NCBI RefSeq assembly: GCF_023100725.1
Contig: NZ_CP095501.1
Coordinates: 2,914,001 to 2,978,000 of the forward strand
Length of the DNA stretch: 64,000 bases
Reading direction: 5' to 3'
From: Arthrobacter antioxidans
GTDB lineage: Bacteria; Actinomycetota; Actinomycetes; Actinomycetales; Micrococcaceae
The position numbers and the translations under genes are program-made. A model generated the notes under the pieces. It was not told the origin of the DNA. It saw only the letters and a program-made list of their open reading frames with translations, and ran no database searches. Positions 25,485-34,849 of the stretch are shown piece by piece; position 1 is the first letter of the stretch; every line of letters begins with the position of its first letter.

Positions 25485-26486
25485 CTAGCCGGACGGCGCG
25501 TCGTCGTCGTCGTCGTCGACGATCATGGCGCCGGCCTCCGGTGTCCCGGGCCGGATGAGGTGCCCGGCGTTCCGCCGCGCACGGGTGAGCCCGGCCCGCT
25601 CCGCGAGCTCGTCGCCGCCCGGGTAGGCGATCTCCTCCAGCACGAGTGGATGCGGCGCGGCCAGGATGGACCGGGCGTCCTTGAGGCGGGCGGCCAGCCG
25701 CTCGGCCAGCCACACCGGGGGCATCTCTCCGGACCCGACGCGCAGCGTCGATCCGATCAGGGCGCGCACCATGTTGTGGCAGAACGCGTCCGCCTGCACG
25801 GTCGCCGTGATGACGCCGTCGTGCCCGCGGACGAACTCGTACCGCTGCAGCTCGCGGATCGTCGTGGCGCCCTCGCGGGGCTTGCAGAACGCGGCGAAGT
25901 CCTGCATCCCCAGGAGATGGGCGGCCCCTTCGTTGAGCCGCGCGACGTCGAGGGAGGCGGGATGCCAGAGCGTGGTGTGGCGGCGCAGCGGGTCCTGCCC
26001 GGTCACCGCGTCCGCGATGGCATAGCTGTAACGGCGCCAGAGCGCGGAGAACCGTGCGTCGAACCCCTCGGGTGCCCGGGTGGCCGACCGGACGACGACG
26101 GCCGGCACCGAGTTCCTGACGGACCGGCCGCGCCCGGTGATTCCCTCGGTGAGCACGCGGTTGACCGTACCGGTGAGGCGCCGCACGAAGGCCTCCGACG
26201 GCTCCATGTCCCGGCCGCGGGCCATGGAGTCCCATTCGACCCGGGTGAGGTCCACGTGCGCCACCTGACCCCGGGCGTGGACCCCGGCGTCGGTCCGTCC
26301 GCCCACGGTGAGCCGGGCCTGGCGGCGCAGGAGCGTGAAGAGGGCGTCCTCGAGCACGCCCTGAACGGTGGTGAGCCCGGGCTGGAGGGCCCAGCCGGAG
26401 AACAGGGCACCGTCGTAGGCGAGGTCGAGCCGGACACGCAAGAGCCCGCCGTCCCTCGAAGGGGCGGCGGGCTCTTGCGTAGTCAT
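25485..26486 (-). CDS. truA: tRNA pseudouridine synthase A
   Basis: Makes pseudouridine at positions 38-40 of tRNA anticodon stems. The catalytic aspartate D66 is in VGGRTDAGVHA, the core LAYDGALFSGWALQ follows the start, and the C-terminal half has the conserved HNMVRALIGS-type segment. The length is 333 residues with a poly-Asp tail (DDDDDDAPSG). The start is uncertain: ATG 26486 gives 15 non-conserved residues encoded inside a perfect hairpin; TTG at 26441 would start at MRVRLDLAYDG, the usual N-terminus. It follows rplQ by 22 bases. Confidence 0.93.
   Translation of the reverse strand: MTTQEPAAPSRDGGLLRVRLDLAYDGALFSGWALQPGLTTVQGVLEDALFTLLRRQARLTVGGRTDAGVHARGQVAHVDLTRVEWDSMARGRDMEPSEAFVRRLTGTVNRVLTEGITGRGRSVRNSVPAVVVRSATRAPEGFDARFSALWRRYSYAIADAVTGQDPLRRHTTLWHPASLDVARLNEGAAHLLGMQDFAAFCKPREGATTIRELQRYEFVRGHDGVITATVQADAFCHNMVRALIGSTLRVGSGEMPPVWLAERLAARLKDARSILAAPHPLVLEEIAYPGGDELAERAGLTRARRNAGHLIRPGTPEAGAMIVDDDDDDAPSG
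26436..26480 (-). terminator. Long perfect hairpin over the truA start (rplQ terminator or attenuator)
   Basis: A 16-bp perfect stem (26436-26451 with 26465-26480) continues through a further near-perfect 5 bp to a three-base loop. It lies just past the rplQ stop, over codons 3-17 of the longest truA reading. No U tract follows. The pairing is directly visible; its function as terminator or attenuator is inferred. Confidence 0.7.
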
Positions 26487-26508
26487 GGCGTGCGTCGGGC
26501 GGGAAGAA

Positions 26509-27123
26509 TTACTTCTTCTCGTCCTCCACGACGCCTTCGACGACGACGACCTCGTCGGTGCCGGCCTCGGCATCGATCGTGGTGTCCTCGGCGGCGACCT
26601 CTTCGGCGGATGCTGCCGACTCGGCGGACTCGGCCGAATCGACGGAGTCAGCGGACTCGGGCGAATCCACGGAATCCACGGACTCGGGCGACTCGACGGG
26701 CGCTGCTGCGGCGGGGACCGACGTGGCCTGCTCGGCCTCGGCGACCACGGACTGCTTCGCCGACATGGGCTCCAGCACGAGCTCGATGACAGCCATGGGA
26801 GCGTTGTCGCCCTTGCGGTTGCCGATCTTCGTGATGCGGGTGTAGCCACCCTCGCGGTTGGCGACAGCGGGGGCGATGTCCGTGAACAGCTCGTGGACGA
26901 TGCTCTTGCTGCTGATGACACCGAGGACACGACGACGCGACGCGAGGTCGCCCTTCTTCGCGAACGTGATGAGACGCTCGGCGTAGGGGCGGAGGCGCTT
27001 GGCCTTGGTCACCGTGGTGGTGATCCGCTTGTGCTCGAACAGTGAGGCGGCCAGGTTGGCGAGCATCAGGCGTTCGTGCGCCGGACCGCCTCCAAGGCGT
27101 GGGCCCTTTGTAGGTGTGGGCAT
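26509..27123 (-). CDS. rplQ: Large subunit ribosomal protein L17 with long acidic tail
   Basis: 50S protein near the exit tunnel. Residues 1-118 are the conserved L17 domain ([21 protein letters not shown]...). The remaining ~85 residues are a low-complexity Glu/Ser/Asp/Ala/Val tail with repeated SPES/SVDS/SAES steps, making 204 residues instead of the classical ~127. The tail is presumably disordered. It is the last ribosomal gene of the alpha operon, after rpoA. Confidence 0.97.
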   Translation of the reverse strand: MPTPTKGPRLGGGPAHERLMLANLAASLFEHKRITTTVTKAKRLRPYAERLITFAKKGDLASRRRVLGVISSKSIVHELFTDIAPAVANREGGYTRITKIGNRKGDNAPMAVIELVLEPMSAKQSVVAEAEQATSVPAAAAPVESPESVDSVDSPESADSVDSAESAESAASAEEVAAEDTTIDAEAGTDEVVVVEGVVEDEKK

Positions 27124-27189
27124 GATTCTTTCTCCTCATTAGGTGTCCGTCCCGCCGCTCGGATGAGCAGCGGGCGGACAGATAGCGTG

Positions 27190-28200
27190 TTAGACCTCTT
27201 CGTCGCCGAAGGGGGCGTCGTCCTCTTCGATGGCTGCGGCGCGGGCGGCGAGGTCGAACCCTGGAGGGGAATCCTTCAGGGACAGACCGAGCTCCACGAG
27301 CTTCGCCTTGACCTCGTCGATGGACTTCGCACCGAAGTTGCGGATGTCCATGAGATCGGCCTCGGAGCGTGCAACGAGTTCACCCACGGAGTGGATGCCC
27401 TCGCGCTTGAGGCAGTTGTACGAGCGGACCGTCAGTTCGAGGTCCTCGATCGGCAGCGCCATGTCCGCAGCAAGCGCTGCGTCCGTCGGCGACGGGCCGA
27501 TCTCGATGCCCTCGGCGGCGGTGTTCAGCTCGCGGGCGAGGCCGAACAGCTCCACCAGGGTGGTGCCGGCCGAAGCGACGGCGTCGCGCGGGGCGATGGC
27601 GTCCTTCGTCTCGACGTCGACGATGAGCTTGTCGAAGTCGGTGCGCTGCTCCACACGGGTGGCTTCCACACGGAAGGTCACCTTGAGGACCGGCGAGTAG
27701 ATGGAGTCGACCGGGATGCGGCCGATCTCCGAGTCACCGGACTTGTTCTGCGAGGCCGAGACGTACCCGCGTCCACGCTCGATGGTCAGCTCGAGTTCGA
27801 ACTTGCCCTTCGAGTTGAGGGTCGCGATGTGGAGGTCCGGGTTGTGGAACTCGACGCCGGCGGGGGGCGCGATGTCCGCAGCGGTGACGACGCCGGGTCC
27901 CTGCTTGCGCAGGTAGGCGACGACGGGCTCGTCGTGCTCCGAGGAGACGGCGAGGTTCTTGATGTTCAGGATGATCTCGGTGACATCCTCCTTCACCCCG
28001 GGAACCGTGGTGAATTCGTGCAGGACGCCGTCGATGCGGATGCTGGTGACTGCGGCACCGGGGATCGAGGACAGCAGCGTGCGGCGGAGCGAGTTGCCGA
28101 GGGTGTAGCCGAAGCCGGGCTCGAGCGGCTCGATGACGAACCGCGAGCGGTTGTCGGCGACTACTTCTTCAGTCAGGGTGGGGCGCTGTGCAATAAGCAC
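27190..28200 (-). CDS. rpoA: RNA polymerase alpha subunit
   Basis: Dimerises to scaffold RNA polymerase assembly; its C-terminal domain contacts UP elements and activators. N-terminal domain motifs ([20 protein letters not shown]) and an alpha-CTD with helix-hairpin-helix ([20 protein letters not shown], then [14 protein letters not shown]) are present. The length is 336 residues. It lies between rpsK and rplQ; the rpsD gene that usually precedes rpoA is not here. Confidence 0.98.
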   Translation of the reverse strand: MLIAQRPTLTEEVVADNRSRFVIEPLEPGFGYTLGNSLRRTLLSSIPGAAVTSIRIDGVLHEFTTVPGVKEDVTEIILNIKNLAVSSEHDEPVVAYLRKQGPGVVTAADIAPPAGVEFHNPDLHIATLNSKGKFELELTIERGRGYVSASQNKSGDSEIGRIPVDSIYSPVLKVTFRVEATRVEQRTDFDKLIVDVETKDAIAPRDAVASAGTTLVELFGLARELNTAAEGIEIGPSPTDAALAADMALPIEDLELTVRSYNCLKREGIHSVGELVARSEADLMDIRNFGAKSIDEVKAKLVELGLSLKDSPPGFDLAARAAAIEEDDAPFGDEEV

Positions 28201-28349
28201 TTACATTTCCTTTCGGGAAGCATCCGCTATATGACGCTTCCAAATGGGCGGGACTGCTGGTCGGCCGGCTCAATAGCAGCTGGAACGGCACCGAACCGCC
28301 CTGCCGGAACCTGGGTTCCTGCAAGGCGGCACGGTGACCGGGAGGCTGA

Positions 28350-28751
28350 TTAGACGCGGCGGCGCTTGGGCGGACGGCAGCCGTTGTGCGCGCTCGGGGT
28401 GACGTCCGAGATGGAGCCCACCTCGAGGCCGGTGGCCTGCAGCGAGCGGATCGCGGTCTCGCGGCCCGATCCGGGGCCCTTCACGAAGACGTCGACCTTC
28501 TTGACGCCGTGTTCCTGCGCACGCTTGGCAGCCGCTTCGGCAGCCATCTGCGCCGCGAACGGCGTCGACTTGCGTGAACCCTTGAACCCGACCTCACCGG
28601 CGGAGGCCCAGGAGATGACTGCTCCGCTGGGGTCCGTGATGGACACGATCGTGTTGTTGAAGGTGCTCTTGATGTGCGCCTGGCCGAGGGTGATGTTCTT
28701 CTTGTCCTTGCGACGCGGCTTACGCACCGCTCCACGAGTCTTGGGGGGCAT
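28350..28751 (-). CDS. rpsK: Small subunit ribosomal protein S11
   Basis: 30S platform protein. The sequence has the conserved [29 protein letters not shown] and C-terminal [18 protein letters not shown]. The length of 133 residues is normal. A 149-base gap separates it from rpoA, longer than most gaps in this cluster. Confidence 0.98.
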   Translation of the reverse strand: MPPKTRGAVRKPRRKDKKNITLGQAHIKSTFNNTIVSITDPSGAVISWASAGEVGFKGSRKSTPFAAQMAAEAAAKRAQEHGVKKVDVFVKGPGSGRETAIRSLQATGLEVGSISDVTPSAHNGCRPPKRRRV

Positions 28752-28902
28752 TACTTCTCCTACGAAGGTATTGGGTAGAGCATTGATCGACTGATCGGAA
28801 GTTCTCCGGTGATTTGGACAATCACCGAGCGGATGGGCCCCTGATGGCGGGGTTCCCTGGCCGGGCGAGCGCTAGCGGGTCCGGTCAGGGTGCCATCAGA
28901 AA

Positions 28903-29280
28903 TTAGCGTCCGACCTTCTTCTTGCCTGCGACCGTACGCTTCGGACCCTTGCGGGTACGGGCGTTCGTCTTCGTACGCTGTCCGCGTACGGGAAGGCCGC
29001 GGCGGTGCCGAATGCCTTCGTAGCTGCCGATCTCGACCTTGCGGCGGATATCGGCTGCGACCTCGCGACGGAGGTCACCCTCGACCTTGAAGTTGCCTTC
29101 GATGTAGTCGCGGAGCTGGACCAGCTCGACGTCGGAGAGGTCCTTGACGCGCGTGTTCGGGGAGATCCCCGTGTCCACGATCGTCTTCTCTGCACGGGTC
29201 TTGCCCACGCCGTAGATATAGGTGAGCGCAATGACTACCCGCTTTTCGCGGGGAATGTCTACGCCAGCGAGACGTGCCAT
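28903..29280 (-). CDS. rpsM: Small subunit ribosomal protein S13
   Basis: 30S head protein contacting the P-site tRNA and bridges to the 50S. It begins [21 protein letters not shown], has [20 protein letters not shown], and ends in a basic tail. The length of 125 residues is normal. It is part of the infA-rpmJ-rpsM-rpsK-rpoA-rplQ run. Confidence 0.98.
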   Translation of the reverse strand: MARLAGVDIPREKRVVIALTYIYGVGKTRAEKTIVDTGISPNTRVKDLSDVELVQLRDYIEGNFKVEGDLRREVAADIRRKVEIGSYEGIRHRRGLPVRGQRTKTNARTRKGPKRTVAGKKKVGR

Positions 29281-29443
29281 AGTGGCGGTGCTCCTTTGGT
29301 GTTACCGGAGGTGTGGAGCAGAACGTCCCCGGAACCGATGCTCCGGTCCCCGGCCTCCGAGCCGGGGGTGTGCACCCTGTGTGGGGTGCTGTTCTGCCGT
29401 TGAATGTACTTCTACGCGTGGGGAAGAGCCTCGGGAGAGGCTC

Positions 29444-29557
29444 TTAGCCCTGGCGCTGCTTGTGGCGCGGGTTCTCGCAGATGACGAGAACGTTGCCCTT
29501 GCGGCGAACCACCTGGCACTTCTCGCAGATCCGCTTCACGCTCGGGTTGACCTTCAT
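29444..29557 (-). CDS. rpmJ: Large subunit ribosomal protein L36 (zinc-binding form)
   Basis: A 37-residue protein, [20 protein letters not shown] and so on, ending RHKQRQG. Zinc ligands C11, C14, C27 and H32 are all present, so this is the C+ form. AAGGA precedes the ATG. It is too short for automatic listing but unmistakable between infA and rpsM. A small 8-bp hairpin overlaps its stop codon (29424-29445). Confidence 0.96.
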   Translation of the reverse strand: MKVNPSVKRICEKCQVVRRKGNVLVICENPRHKQRQG

Positions 29558-29578
29558 GGTTTTCCTTCGAGTTGATTC

Positions 29579-29800
29579 TTATTTGTAGCGGTAGACAATA
29601 CGGCCCCGGGTGAGGTCGTACGGGCTGAGTTCCACTACGACCCGGTCCTCAGGAAGGATTCGAATGTAGTGCTGGCGCATCTTTCCCGAGATGTGGGCGA
29701 GAACAATGTGACCGTTGGCCAACTCAACGCGAAACATCGCGTTGGGCAGCGCCTCGTTCACAGTGCCTTCAATCTCAATGACACCGTCTTTCTTGGCCAT
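29579..29800 (-). CDS. infA: Translation initiation factor IF-1
   Basis: Binds the 30S A site during initiation. The 73-residue OB fold is complete: [20 protein letters not shown], the [19 protein letters not shown] core and [10 protein letters not shown] end. It is the first gene of the infA-rpmJ-rpsM-rpsK-rpoA-rplQ unit; its promoter must lie in 29801-30000 on the minus strand, downstream of the map terminator. Confidence 0.98.
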   Translation of the reverse strand: MAKKDGVIEIEGTVNEALPNAMFRVELANGHIVLAHISGKMRQHYIRILPEDRVVVELSPYDLTRGRIVYRYK

Positions 29801-30000
29801 ATCCTCCGCTAACGTCTGTGCCCACCACTTGCGTGGCGAGCGGGTTTAGGGTTTTGATTGTCTGACCCACGAGAGCCGAGGCTCCGCAGACGGGCAGGTC
29901 TTCACAGCCCCTTGGGCATGAAAAACAGAGACAACCAACAGACCACGATACGCTACCGTCACGTGATAGTTAAATCGGTGCGGGACAGCGACGGAACGGA
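29801..30000 (-). promoter_or_regulatory. infA operon upstream region
   Basis: Non-coding spacer between the map terminator and infA. It is locally AT-richer than its surroundings, with TTTAAC and TAGCGTAT elements on the minus strand around 29950-29975 that could form a promoter. No consensus -35/-10 pair could be fixed. Confidence 0.35.
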
Positions 30001-30032
30001 CGAAGGTCCCGCACAGGTGTGCGGGACCTTCG
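30001..30032 (-). terminator. Hairpin terminator after secY-adk-map
   Basis: A perfect 14-bp stem (30001-30014 with 30019-30032) and a four-base loop lie 34 bases past the map stop. Confidence 0.75.
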
Positions 30033-30065
30033 GTGTTCCTACCGGGGACTACATGGTGGTCATGG

Positions 30066-30893
30066 TCATCCGGCGAGTGGTGCCGGCGTCACTCCGAGCG
30101 GCTCGAGCCGGGACGCTCCCCCGTCGGGTGACGAGAGCACCCAGATGCCGCCGTCGTGGACGGCCACACTGTGCTCCCACTGGGATGCGCGCTTGCCGTC
30201 CGTCGTGACGACCGTCCAGTCGTCGTCCAGGACGGCGGTCTCGAGGGAACCCTGCACGAGCATGGGCTCGATCGCCAGGCACAACCCCGGGCGGACCTTC
30301 GGACCCCGGTTGGTGCTGCGGTAGTTGAGGACGTCCGGTGCCTGGTGCATCTGCGTCCCGATGCCGTGTCCCACGTAGTCCTCGAGGATCCCGAGTGCCG
30401 GGCCGGGGACGGACGAGACGTAGTCGTCGATCGCCGCGCCGATGTCGCCGACGAACCGCGCGGTGGCCAGGGCGGCGATGCCCCGCCACATCGCCTCCTC
30501 CGTCACCTCGGAGAGACGCACGTCCGCCGGCCGGGGCGTGCCGACGATGACGGTCCGGGCGGAGTCCGAGTGCCATCCACGGACGACGGCGCCACCGTCG
30601 ATCGACAGGATGTCGCCGTCCTGCAGGGCGTAGTTCCCGGGGATGCCGTGGACCACCTCCGCGTTGACCGAGGTGCAGATGCTCGCGGGGAAGCCGTGGT
30701 AGCCGAGGAAGTTCGACGTCGCACCCTCCTCGCGGAGGACCTCCTCGAACACCGCGTTCAGCTGGGCGGTCGTCACTCCGACGGCGGCGGCGGCAACCGT
30801 GCGGTCCAGGGCTTTCGCCAGCACCCGTCCGGCGTCACGCATGATGAGCATCTGCTCGGTGGTCTTGTACTCGACCTTGGGCTGGCGGAACAT
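30066..30893 (-). CDS. map: Type I methionine aminopeptidase
   Basis: Removes the initiator methionine from nascent proteins in the cytosol. The pita-bread fold is intact: H82, metal ligands D99 (SIDGG) and D110 (HSDSARTV), the GHGIG histidine, the EPM glutamate and WEHS glutamate near the end. The length is 275 residues. There is no N-terminal zinc-finger extension. Third gene of the secY-adk-map unit. Confidence 0.97.
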   Translation of the reverse strand: MFRQPKVEYKTTEQMLIMRDAGRVLAKALDRTVAAAAVGVTTAQLNAVFEEVLREEGATSNFLGYHGFPASICTSVNAEVVHGIPGNYALQDGDILSIDGGAVVRGWHSDSARTVIVGTPRPADVRLSEVTEEAMWRGIAALATARFVGDIGAAIDDYVSSVPGPALGILEDYVGHGIGTQMHQAPDVLNYRSTNRGPKVRPGLCLAIEPMLVQGSLETAVLDDDWTVVTTDGKRASQWEHSVAVHDGGIWVLSSPDGGASRLEPLGVTPAPLAG

Positions 30894-30902
30894 GCGAACG
30901 TC

Positions 30903-31475
30903 CTAGCTTGCGACTTTGAGGGCTGTCATGACGCGGTCGGTGACCTCGTCGATGGTCCCGATGCCGTCCACCCGGGTGACGATCCCGCGCTCGTCGTACC
31001 GGGACACGACCGCCGCGGTCTGGTCGTGGTAGAGCCCGAGGCGGTGTCGGATGACCAGCTCGTTGTCGTCCGACCGGCCATCCAGCTCGGCCCGGCCGAG
31101 CAGGCGCTTCACGAGCTCCTCGTCGTCGGCGGTGAGCTGGAGCACCACATCGAGCGCGAGGTCGTTCTCGCGCAGGATGTCGTCGAGCTCCGCGACCTGC
31201 GACGCCGTGCGCGGGTAGCCGTCCAGGAGGAACCCCTCCTGGACGTCGTCGGCGGCGAGCCGGTCGCGCACCATGCTGTTCGTGACGCTGTCGGGGACGA
31301 AGTCGCCGGCGTCCATGAACGTCTTCGCCTCGACGCCGAGTGGCGTCTCACGCTTGACGTTGTCGCGGAAGATGTCACCCGTCGAGATGGCCACCACCCC
31401 GAGGCGCTCGGAGATTCGTGCGGCCTGGGTTCCTTTACCGGACCCGGGGGGACCGATGATCAGCATTCTCGTCAA
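30903..31475 (-). CDS. adk: Adenylate kinase
   Basis: Interconverts ATP + AMP and 2 ADP. The P-loop is MLIIGPPGSGKGTQAARI, followed by the AMP-binding ISTGDIFRDNV and FLLDGYPRT. The lid is short: 190 residues, no zinc-finger insertion. A TTG start at 31475 is preferred because it overlaps the secY stop as TTGA and has AAGGG upstream; ATG at 31466 would remove three residues. Located between secY and map. Confidence 0.96.
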   Translation of the reverse strand: MTRMLIIGPPGSGKGTQAARISERLGVVAISTGDIFRDNVKRETPLGVEAKTFMDAGDFVPDSVTNSMVRDRLAADDVQEGFLLDGYPRTASQVAELDDILRENDLALDVVLQLTADDEELVKRLLGRAELDGRSDDNELVIRHRLGLYHDQTAAVVSRYDERGIVTRVDGIGTIDEVTDRVMTALKVAS

Positions 31476-32782
31476 CGCAACAACCCTTCGTAGTGACGCT
31501 GCTGGAGCTGAGCGTCGATCTGCTTCACCGTCTCGAGGCCCACGCCCACCATGATCAGGATCGAGGTGCCGCCGAAGGGGAAGTTCTGGTTGGCGCCGAT
31601 GGCCACGAGGGCGATCAGCGGGATCAGTGCCACGAGCCCGAGGTAGATGGCGCCCGGCAGTGTGATGCGCGAGAGCACGTACTGCAGGTACTCCGCGGTG
31701 GGGCGTCCAGCCCGGATGCCCGGGATGAAGCCGCCGTACTTCTTCATGTTCTCGGACACCTCGTCCGGGTTGAAGGTGATCGCGACGTAGAAGTAGGTGA
31801 AGAAGACGATCAGCAGGAAGTACATCGCCATGTACAGCGGGTGGTCGCCGCTGGTCAGGTAGGTGGAGATCCAGTTGACCCACCCGGCCGGCGCGCTGCC
31901 GTCCTGGGGGGTGTTGAACTGCGCGATCAGGCTGGGCAGGTACAGCATCGACGACGCGAAGATCACGGGGATGACGCCGGCCATGTTGACCTTGATCGGG
32001 ATGTAGGTGCTGCTGCCGCCGAGGGTGCGGCGCCCGACCATGCGCTTGGCGTACTGGACCGGGATGCGGCGCTGCGACTGCTCCACGAAGATCACGAGCG
32101 CGACGACGACGACACCCATCAGCAGGACGAAGGAGAAGACCATGGCGCCCTGGGTGCGGAAGATCTCGCCGAGCGAGGTGGGGAAGCCGGCGGCGATCGC
32201 GGTGAAGATGAGCAGCGACATGCCGTTGCCGACGCCGCGCTCGGTGATGAGCTCGCCCATCCACATGATGAGGCCGGTCCCCGCGGTCAGCGTGATGATC
32301 AGCAGCAGGATGGTGATCAGGGAGTCGTCCGGGATGATGGGCACCGGGCAGTTGCCGAGCAGCGCGCCGGACCGGGCCAGGGAGACGAGGGTGGTCGCAT
32401 TGAGGAGGCCCAGGGCGATCGTCAGGTAGCGCGTGTACTGGGTCAGCTGTGACTGGCCCTGTGCGCCCTCCTGGTGCAGCTCCTGGAAGCGGGGGATGAC
32501 CACGCGCAGGAGCTGCGTGATGATGCTCGCGGTGATGTACGGCATGATGCCCAGGGCGAAGATCGAGACCTGGAGCAGCGCTCCCCCACTGAAGAGGTTC
32601 ACGAACTGGTACAGACCGCCCTCGGTGTTCCCGAGGGCCAGGCACTCCTGGACGTTGCCGTAGTCGACGCCTGGAGCGGGGATGAACGCCCCGAGGCGGA
32701 AGATGGTGATGATTCCCAGCGTGAACAACAGCTTGCGCCGCAAGTCTGGCGTCCGGAATGCCCGGCCAATAGCGCTTAGCAA
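31472..32782 (-). CDS. secY: SecY preprotein translocase channel subunit
   Basis: Central pore of the Sec translocon, ten membrane segments in 436 residues. Recognised by RRKLLFTLGIITIFRLGAFIP in the first helix, GTGLIMWMGELITERGVGNGMSL in two blocks, and the cytosolic loop before helix 10. The start codon is TTG, with AGGAGG four bases upstream. A terminator separates it from rplO, so it leads its own unit secY-adk-map. Confidence 0.98.
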   Translation of the reverse strand: MLSAIGRAFRTPDLRRKLLFTLGIITIFRLGAFIPAPGVDYGNVQECLALGNTEGGLYQFVNLFSGGALLQVSIFALGIMPYITASIITQLLRVVIPRFQELHQEGAQGQSQLTQYTRYLTIALGLLNATTLVSLARSGALLGNCPVPIIPDDSLITILLLIITLTAGTGLIMWMGELITERGVGNGMSLLIFTAIAAGFPTSLGEIFRTQGAMVFSFVLLMGVVVVALVIFVEQSQRRIPVQYAKRMVGRRTLGGSSTYIPIKVNMAGVIPVIFASSMLYLPSLIAQFNTPQDGSAPAGWVNWISTYLTSGDHPLYMAMYFLLIVFFTYFYVAITFNPDEVSENMKKYGGFIPGIRAGRPTAEYLQYVLSRITLPGAIYLGLVALIPLIALVAIGANQNFPFGGTSILIMVGVGLETVKQIDAQLQQRHYEGLLR

Positions 32783-32831
32783 GCGTCCTCCTGAAGGTCT
32801 GTTGGTCCTGTCGCGGACCGCACAACAACCG

Positions 32832-32837
32832 AGTCTA
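32832..32837 (-). promoter_or_regulatory. Candidate -10 element for secY-adk-map
   Basis: TAGACT on the minus strand, about 50 bases before the secY start and downstream of the rplO terminator. The same hexamer appears upstream of tuf and rpsL. No good -35 was seen. Confidence 0.45.
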
Positions 32838-32889
32838 ACGGTTGGTCATGGATGCGGGACGTCCCGCGGGTGGTGGGTGGCGTAAGCCG

Positions 32890-32936
32890 AAAAAAGACTC
32901 CTGGTGGGCTGATCCAGCCCTGCCCACCAGAAGTCT
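32890..32936 (-). terminator. Intrinsic terminator with U tract after rplO
   Basis: A 15-bp stem with one mismatch (32895-32909 with 32922-32936) is followed on the minus strand by six T residues (32890-32895). This is the most classical terminator in the window; it separates the spc ribosomal genes from secY. Confidence 0.85.
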
Positions 32937-32960
32937 AGTTCCTTGATGCCGTATATCACA

Positions 32961-32998
32961 GCCGACCCCTCCGCGGCGGTGCCGGTGGAGGGGTCGGC
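32961..32998 (-). terminator. Second hairpin just downstream of rplO
   Basis: A 12-bp perfect stem (32961-32972 with 32987-32998) lies eight bases past the rplO stop, before the U-tract terminator. The two may act in tandem or this one may protect the mRNA 3' end. Confidence 0.6.
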
Positions 32999-33005
32999 GG
33001 ACGAC

Positions 33006-33503
33006 CTACAGTTCGGTGACGGTTCCGCCTGCGGCGGCGATCTTCTCTGCAGCGGATGCGGAGAAGGCGTCAGCCGACACGTTCACGGCCACCGTGATGT
33101 CGCCGGTCCCCAGCACCTTGACGGGCTGGTTCTTGCGGACGGCCCCGTTGGCCACCAGGCTCTCCACCGTGACGTCGCCGCCATCGGGGTAGAGCTCGGA
33201 GAGCTTGTCCAGGTTCACGACCTGGAACTCGACGCGGAACGGGTTCTTGAAGCCGCGCAGCTTGGGAAGGCGCATGTGCAGCGGCAGCTGGCCGCCGGCA
33301 AATCCTGCCTTCACCTGGTAGCGCGCTGCGGTTCCCTTGGTACCACGACCCGCGGTCTTACCCTTCGAACCCTCACCACGGCCGACACGGGTCTTCGCCG
33401 TCTTGGCTCCGGGTGCGGGACGCAGGTGGTGGACCTTCAGGGCGTGGACGCGCTCTGCTTTTGCCTCGGTCGCGGCCGGAGCCGCGATGTTCTTGTCTGC
33501 CAT
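33006..33503 (-). CDS. rplO: Large subunit ribosomal protein L15
   Basis: Late-assembling 50S protein. The Gly-rich conserved region is [20 protein letters not shown], with [14 protein letters not shown] before it. The length of 165 residues includes an N-terminal extension of ~20 residues ([20 protein letters not shown]) compared with the short classical form. Overlaps the rpmD stop by one base (TAATG). Confidence 0.97.
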   Translation of the reverse strand: MADKNIAAPAATEAKAERVHALKVHHLRPAPGAKTAKTRVGRGEGSKGKTAGRGTKGTAARYQVKAGFAGGQLPLHMRLPKLRGFKNPFRVEFQVVNLDKLSELYPDGGDVTVESLVANGAVRKNQPVKVLGTGDITVAVNVSADAFSASAAEKIAAAGGTVTEL

Positions 33504-33721
33504 TAGTTGGCCTCCTCAACCTTCAAGAGGTGCGGAACCGTGTTGATCATGCCAACGGTGACGGCATCGGCTTCACGGACCACGGTGTGGCCGATCCGCT
33601 TAAGACCGAGCGACCGCAGCGTGTCGCGCTGGTTCTGCTTGCCGCCGATAGCGGACTTGATCTGGGTGATCGAGAGCTTCGCGGAGCTCACGCGCACCTT
33701 CTTCGGGGTGATCGCGGTCAT
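33503..33721 (-). CDS. rpmD: Large subunit ribosomal protein L30
   Basis: A 72-residue protein with the L30 core [20 protein letters not shown] and [18 protein letters not shown] 33721 overlaps the rpsE stop by one base; a GTG one codon upstream (33724) is possible. Part of the rplR-rpsE-rpmD-rplO run with overlapping stops and starts, indicating translational coupling. Confidence 0.97.
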   Translation of the reverse strand: MTAITPKKVRVSSAKLSITQIKSAIGGKQNQRDTLRSLGLKRIGHTVVREADAVTVGMINTVPHLLKVEEAN

Positions 33722-34467
33722 CACGCACCTGCCTTCTGAGCTGCGATCGCGCGCAGCATCTGGTGGGATGCGACCTCGTCGAGGGGCAGGCCGCGGCGTG
33801 CCGCGACTGCCTGGGGCTCTTCGAGGCGCTTCAGCGCGTCAACGGTCGCGTGGACGATGTTGATGGCGTTCGCGGAACCGAGCGACTTCGAGAGGACGTC
33901 GTGGATGCCGACGCATTCCAGGACCGCACGCACCGGACCGCCGGCGATGACGCCGGTACCCGGGGAGGCGGGACGGAGAAGAACGACGCCTGCGGCTGCC
34001 TCACCCTGCACCAGGTGCGGGACGGTGCCACCGATGCGCGGAACGCGGAACATCGTCTTCTTGGCTTCCTCGACGGCCTTCTGGATCGCCGAAGGGACTT
34101 CCTTCGCCTTTCCGTAGCCGACACCGACCATGCCGTTGCCGTCGCCTACCACCACGAGGGCGGTGAAGCTGAAGCGGCGGCCGCCCTTGACGACCTTGGC
34201 AACACGGTTGATGGTGACGACGCGTTCGATGAACTTGTCCTTGTCGTCGTTGCGGCCGCCGTCGCGACCGTCACGGCCACCTCGGCCGCCACGCTCGCCG
34301 CCGCGGCTGTTACCGCCACGCTCGCCGCCGCGGGCGTTGCCGCGCGCGTTGCCGCGGTTGGCGTCAGCCGACGCGGTCTCCGTTGCGCCTGCGGCCGGAG
34401 CTTCGGCCGCGGGCTGCTCTGTAGCCGTATTCAATGGGGCTTCCTTTGCCTTGTTCTCCTCGGTCAC
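33721..34467 (-). CDS. rpsE: Small subunit ribosomal protein S5 with RGG-rich N-terminal extension
   Basis: 30S protein needed for decoding accuracy. The S5 domains start near residue 77 ([20 protein letters not shown]) and run to the end ([19 protein letters not shown]). The preceding ~76 residues are an Ala-rich then Arg/Gly/Asn/Asp-rich segment with repeats [24 protein letters not shown] and DGRDGG. The length is 248 residues versus ~170 classically. The extension is probably disordered and RNA-binding. Overlaps rplR by 4 bases. Confidence 0.97.
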   Translation of the reverse strand: MTEENKAKEAPLNTATEQPAAEAPAAGATETASADANRGNARGNARGGERGGNSRGGERGGRGGRDGRDGGRNDDKDKFIERVVTINRVAKVVKGGRRFSFTALVVVGDGNGMVGVGYGKAKEVPSAIQKAVEEAKKTMFRVPRIGGTVPHLVQGEAAAGVVLLRPASPGTGVIAGGPVRAVLECVGIHDVLSKSLGSANAINIVHATVDALKRLEEPQAVAARRGLPLDEVASHQMLRAIAAQKAGA

Positions 34468-34847
34468 AGTGCCAGCCCACCTTCACGTGCGCCGTCTGCG
34501 ATTGCTGCAACGCGACCGTGGTACTTGTTGCCACCGCGGTCGAAGACGACTGCCTCGACGCCGACGGCCATGGCACGCTCTGCGACGAGCTCGCCGACGC
34601 GCTTGGCCTTGGCGGTCTTGTCACCGTCGAATGCACGGAGGTCCGCTTCGAGGGTGGAGGCTGATGCGACGGTCACGCCCCTGGTGTCGTCGACGACCTG
34701 CACGAATACGTGGCGGGCCGAACGGTTGACGACCAGGCGGGGACGGACAGCCGTGCCCGAGACGCGCTTGCGTACACGGAGGTGGCGGCGTCCGCGCGAG
34801 GCGGCCTTGCTCTTCGAGCTGCGCTTCTTGTTGATGCTCAGACCCAT
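34464..34847 (-). CDS. rplR: Large subunit ribosomal protein L18
   Basis: 5S rRNA-binding 50S protein. Recognised by [34 protein letters not shown] and the closing [13 protein letters not shown]. The length is 127 residues. The stop overlaps the rpsE start by 4 bases. Confidence 0.98.
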   Translation of the reverse strand: MGLSINKKRSSKSKAASRGRRHLRVRKRVSGTAVRPRLVVNRSARHVFVQVVDDTRGVTVASASTLEADLRAFDGDKTAKAKRVGELVAERAMAVGVEAVVFDRGGNKYHGRVAAIADGAREGGLAL

Positions 34848-34849
34848 GG

